A DNA stretch of 64,000 nucleotides from NCBI RefSeq assembly GCF_020991365.1, contig NZ_JAJLRA010000025.1:28168-92167 (forward strand), given 5' to 3'. Origin of the DNA: Streptacidiphilus sp. ASG 303. Lineage in GTDB: Bacteria; Actinomycetota; Actinomycetes; Streptomycetales; Streptomycetaceae. Shown piece by piece: positions 62,245-64,000 of this stretch. The notes beneath the pieces were generated by a model. That model worked only from the letters and a program-made list of their open reading frames with translations. It had not been told where the DNA came from and did no database searches. Each line of letters opens with the position of its first letter. Positions within the stretch are counted from its first letter, which is position 1. A program made the translations under genes and the position numbers.

Positions 62245-64000
62245 GTGAACCACGACCTGCCCGACCCGGACGGTGAGCTGTTCGCCCGCCTGGAGGCGGA
62301 CCTGACCGCCGACTTCCCCGAGACGCCGGGGGGTGAGGTGGTGGACCTGGGCAAGGCCCGCACCGCCCGCCGCCCCTCCGGCGACCCCGCCGCCGTGCCG
62401 GTGGTCGGTACCGCGGCGGACGCGGACGACGACCCGGACGACACCGTGTACGTGGACGACCCGGCCGCCGCCCCCGCCGACGTGGCGGCCGAGCGGCGGC
62501 GGGAGCCGATCCTGCCGAAGTGGGCCAGCAACGCGGAGCAGTTCAAGGCCGCCGCCCGCTGGGCCGCCGGCCAGGCCGCCTACGTCACCGCCTACCACGC
62601 CGCCCGCTCCCCGCTGTACGCCGCCCGCCTGACCGCCCGCGCCCCGCGCGGTGCCGCCCGGGTCATCGGAGGCGCTGGCCGCTGGGTGGCAGACGCCCAG
62701 GGGGCGCCGATGCGGGCGGTGGCGGTGCGCAAGGAGGACGCGGAGCTCTACCTGCGGCTCACCCGGCAGCGGGACGCCAAGGTGCGGCTGCGGACCCTGA
62801 TCGCGGCCCTGGTCGCCGCGTTCGGCATCGCGTTCGTGGCGGTACTGCTGGTCATGACCCCCGGCTGGACCCACCTGGCGCTCGCCGCCGCCACCGTCGC
62901 CGCCCTGGGGTGGGCCGGGGCCCCGGCCGATCAGCCCCTGGTCACCCGCGCCGTGGTGAAGACCCGCGCTCCGCGGCTCACCTCGGACATCGTGGAGCGG
63001 GCGCTGCTGGCCCTGGGCATCGGCGGCATGGGCAAGGGAGAGATCACCTTCCCCGCCCCCATCACCCGCGACGGCCCCGGCTGGCGCGCGGACGTCGACC
63101 TGCCCCACGGGGTCACGGCCGGGGACATCATGGAGCGCCGCAAGCGCCTGGCCTCGGGCCTGCGCCGCCCGCTGGGGTGCGTGTGGCCGGAGGGCAACGC
63201 GGACGAGCACGAGGGACGGCTCGTGCTGTGGGTCGGGGACAAGGACCTGTCCAAGGCCGAGAAGATCGCGTGGCCGCTGGCCAGGACCGGCCGCCACGAC
63301 CTGTTCAAGCCGGTGCCGTTCGGCCGCAACCCCCGCGGGCAGTGGGTCGCGGTGCCGCTGGTGCAGCACAACGTGCTGTTCGGCTCCCAGCCCGGCCAGG
63401 GCAAGACCTCCTCCGTCCGCGTCCTCGCGGCCGGCGCCGCGCTGGACCCCACGGCGGAGATGTGGGTGCACGAGCTCAAGGGCTCCGGCGACCTGGACCC
63501 CTTCGAGCCCATCTCCCACCGGTTCGTCTCCGGCATCGACGACGACTCCATCGAGTACGCCGCCGAGTCCCTCACCCTGCTCCGCAAGGAGGTGATGCAC
63601 CGCACCGGCGCGCTGAAGAGGCTCCCGCGGGACCTGTGCCCGGACAAGCGCGTCACCCGCGAGATCGCCGACAAGCGCATCGGGCTGCACCCGCTGGTCT
63701 GCATCGTGGACGAGTGCCAGAACCTGTTCGCCCACGCCAAGGTGGGCAAGCAGGCCGGGGAGGACGCCGAGTTCATCATCAAGATCGGCCGTGCGTTCGG
63801 CGTCATCCTCATCCTGGCCACCCAGCGCCCCGACAAGGACTCCCTGCCCACCGGGGTCTCCGGCAATGTCTCCATCCGGTTCTGCCTGCGGGTCGCCGGC
63901 CAGGTCGAGAACGACATGATCCTGGGCACCTCCGCCTACAAGAACGGCATCCGCGCCACCACCTTCCGCCCCGAGGTCGACGCCGGCCTGGGCTACCTCG
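62245..64000 (+). CDS. traB: TraB/FtsK-type conjugative DNA translocase, N-terminal part
   Basis: An FtsK/SpoIIIE-family ATPase that moves double-stranded element DNA between hyphae in Streptomyces conjugation. 585 residues are visible before the window edge. The acidic N-terminal 95 residues are followed by a helix-rich part, two membrane helices (TLIAALVAAFGIAFVAVLLVM and HLALAAATVAALGW, near residues 190-225), the Walker A loop NVLFGSQPGQGKTSSVR near 375-391, Walker B LVCIVDECQNLF near 485-496, and ILATQRPDKDSLPTG. GTG 62245 has GAGAGG upstream; ATG 62227 is an in-frame alternative. The 3' end lies outside. Confidence 0.9.
   Translation, partial: MNHDLPDPDGELFARLEADLTADFPETPGGEVVDLGKARTARRPSGDPAAVPVVGTAADADDDPDDTVYVDDPAAAPADVAAERRREPILPKWASNAEQFKAAARWAAGQAAYVTAYHAARSPLYAARLTARAPRGAARVIGGAGRWVADAQGAPMRAVAVRKEDAELYLRLTRQRDAKVRLRTLIAALVAAFGIAFVAVLLVMTPGWTHLALAAATVAALGWAGAPADQPLVTRAVVKTRAPRLTSDIVERALLALGIGGMGKGEITFPAPITRDGPGWRADVDLPHGVTAGDIMERRKRLASGLRRPLGCVWPEGNADEHEGRLVLWVGDKDLSKAEKIAWPLARTGRHDLFKPVPFGRNPRGQWVAVPLVQHNVLFGSQPGQGKTSSVRVLAAGAALDPTAEMWVHELKGSGDLDPFEPISHRFVSGIDDDSIEYAAESLTLLRKEVMHRTGALKRLPRDLCPDKRVTREIADKRIGLHPLVCIVDECQNLFAHAKVGKQAGEDAEFIIKIGRAFGVILILATQRPDKDSLPTGVSGNVSIRFCLRVAGQVENDMILGTSAYKNGIRATTFRPEVDAGLGYL

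Larger units (their letters stand above)
54294..64000. mobile_element. Second integrative conjugative element (AICE type), left part
   Basis: From the second att core the DNA carries an ABC-3C conflict system, a methyltransferase, a GntR repressor with operators, Spd-type small genes, a DUF2637 protein and a TraB/FtsK translocase. This is the layout of actinomycete integrative conjugative elements such as pSAM2. It continues past the right edge, where rep, xis, int and the intact tRNA-Phe are expected. Confidence 0.8.

Overview
The window is very G+C-rich and reads as the chromosome of a Streptomyces (or a close relative in the Streptomycetaceae). Evidence is bldC, an Lsr2-type nucleoid protein, a DUF3073 protein, class II aldolase, valine dehydrogenase, many GTG/TTG starts and many leaderless promoters (a TANNNT box 6-8 nt before the start codon). 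From memory of S. coelicolor, the left part (clpB, YbjN, DUF2617, pyrE, dedA, fba, DUF3151, tryptophan dioxygenase, P450, purA) matches SCO3661 down to SCO3629. The part from about 19.3 to 48 kb (purD, purC, lsrL, purSQL, purF, purM, vdh, bldC, hrpA) matches about SCO4064 up to SCO4092. The join suggests an inversion spanning oriC, with its breakpoint near 15.7-19.3 kb.

Layout. 0-15.7 kb: housekeeping and primary metabolism, including a three-gene tryptophan-oxidation operon (dioxygenase, formamidase-like hydrolase, cytochrome P450) and purA. 15.8-20.8 kb: GNAT acetyltransferase, class III aminotransferase with a GntR regulator, a conserved hypothetical and a SLATT-type membrane protein. 21-39 kb: the de novo purine genes purD, purC, purS-purQ-purL, purF and purM, interleaved with a degenerate M48-like membrane protein, a dimethylformamidase-like protein, a solitary membrane-fusion protein, two tandem tRNA-Gly genes and lsrL. 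39-48 kb: DUF3073, vdh, bldC, tRNA-Asp and hrpA. 48-51.8 kb: DUF72 protein, then a double alpha/beta-hydrolase fusion divergent from a MerR regulator, sharing a typical MerR promoter with a 19-bp spacer.

From 52.1 kb to the right edge the DNA is mobile. A 45-bp sequence from the 3' half of a tRNA-Phe(GAA) gene occurs twice (52098 and 54294). Only the left copy carries the CCA end. Between them lies a 2.2-kb remnant of one integrative element, with the C-terminal piece of a tyrosine integrase and 11-bp tandem repeats near both att cores that look like integrase arm sites. To the right of the second copy a second element begins and runs off the window. It carries a three-gene, translationally coupled ABC-three-component (ABC-3C) conflict system: a Mrr-like nuclease effector, a middle component and a Rad50-like ATPase with a CxxC hook. 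It also carries a methyltransferase, a GntR/HutC repressor with three matching operators, small Spd-type genes, a DUF2637 (SpdB-like) membrane protein, an overlooked 58-residue membrane protein, and a TraB/FtsK-type DNA translocase cut by the window edge. The element looks like an actinomycete integrative conjugative element with the ABC-3C system as defence cargo. The intact tRNA-Phe, rep, xis and int are expected to the right.
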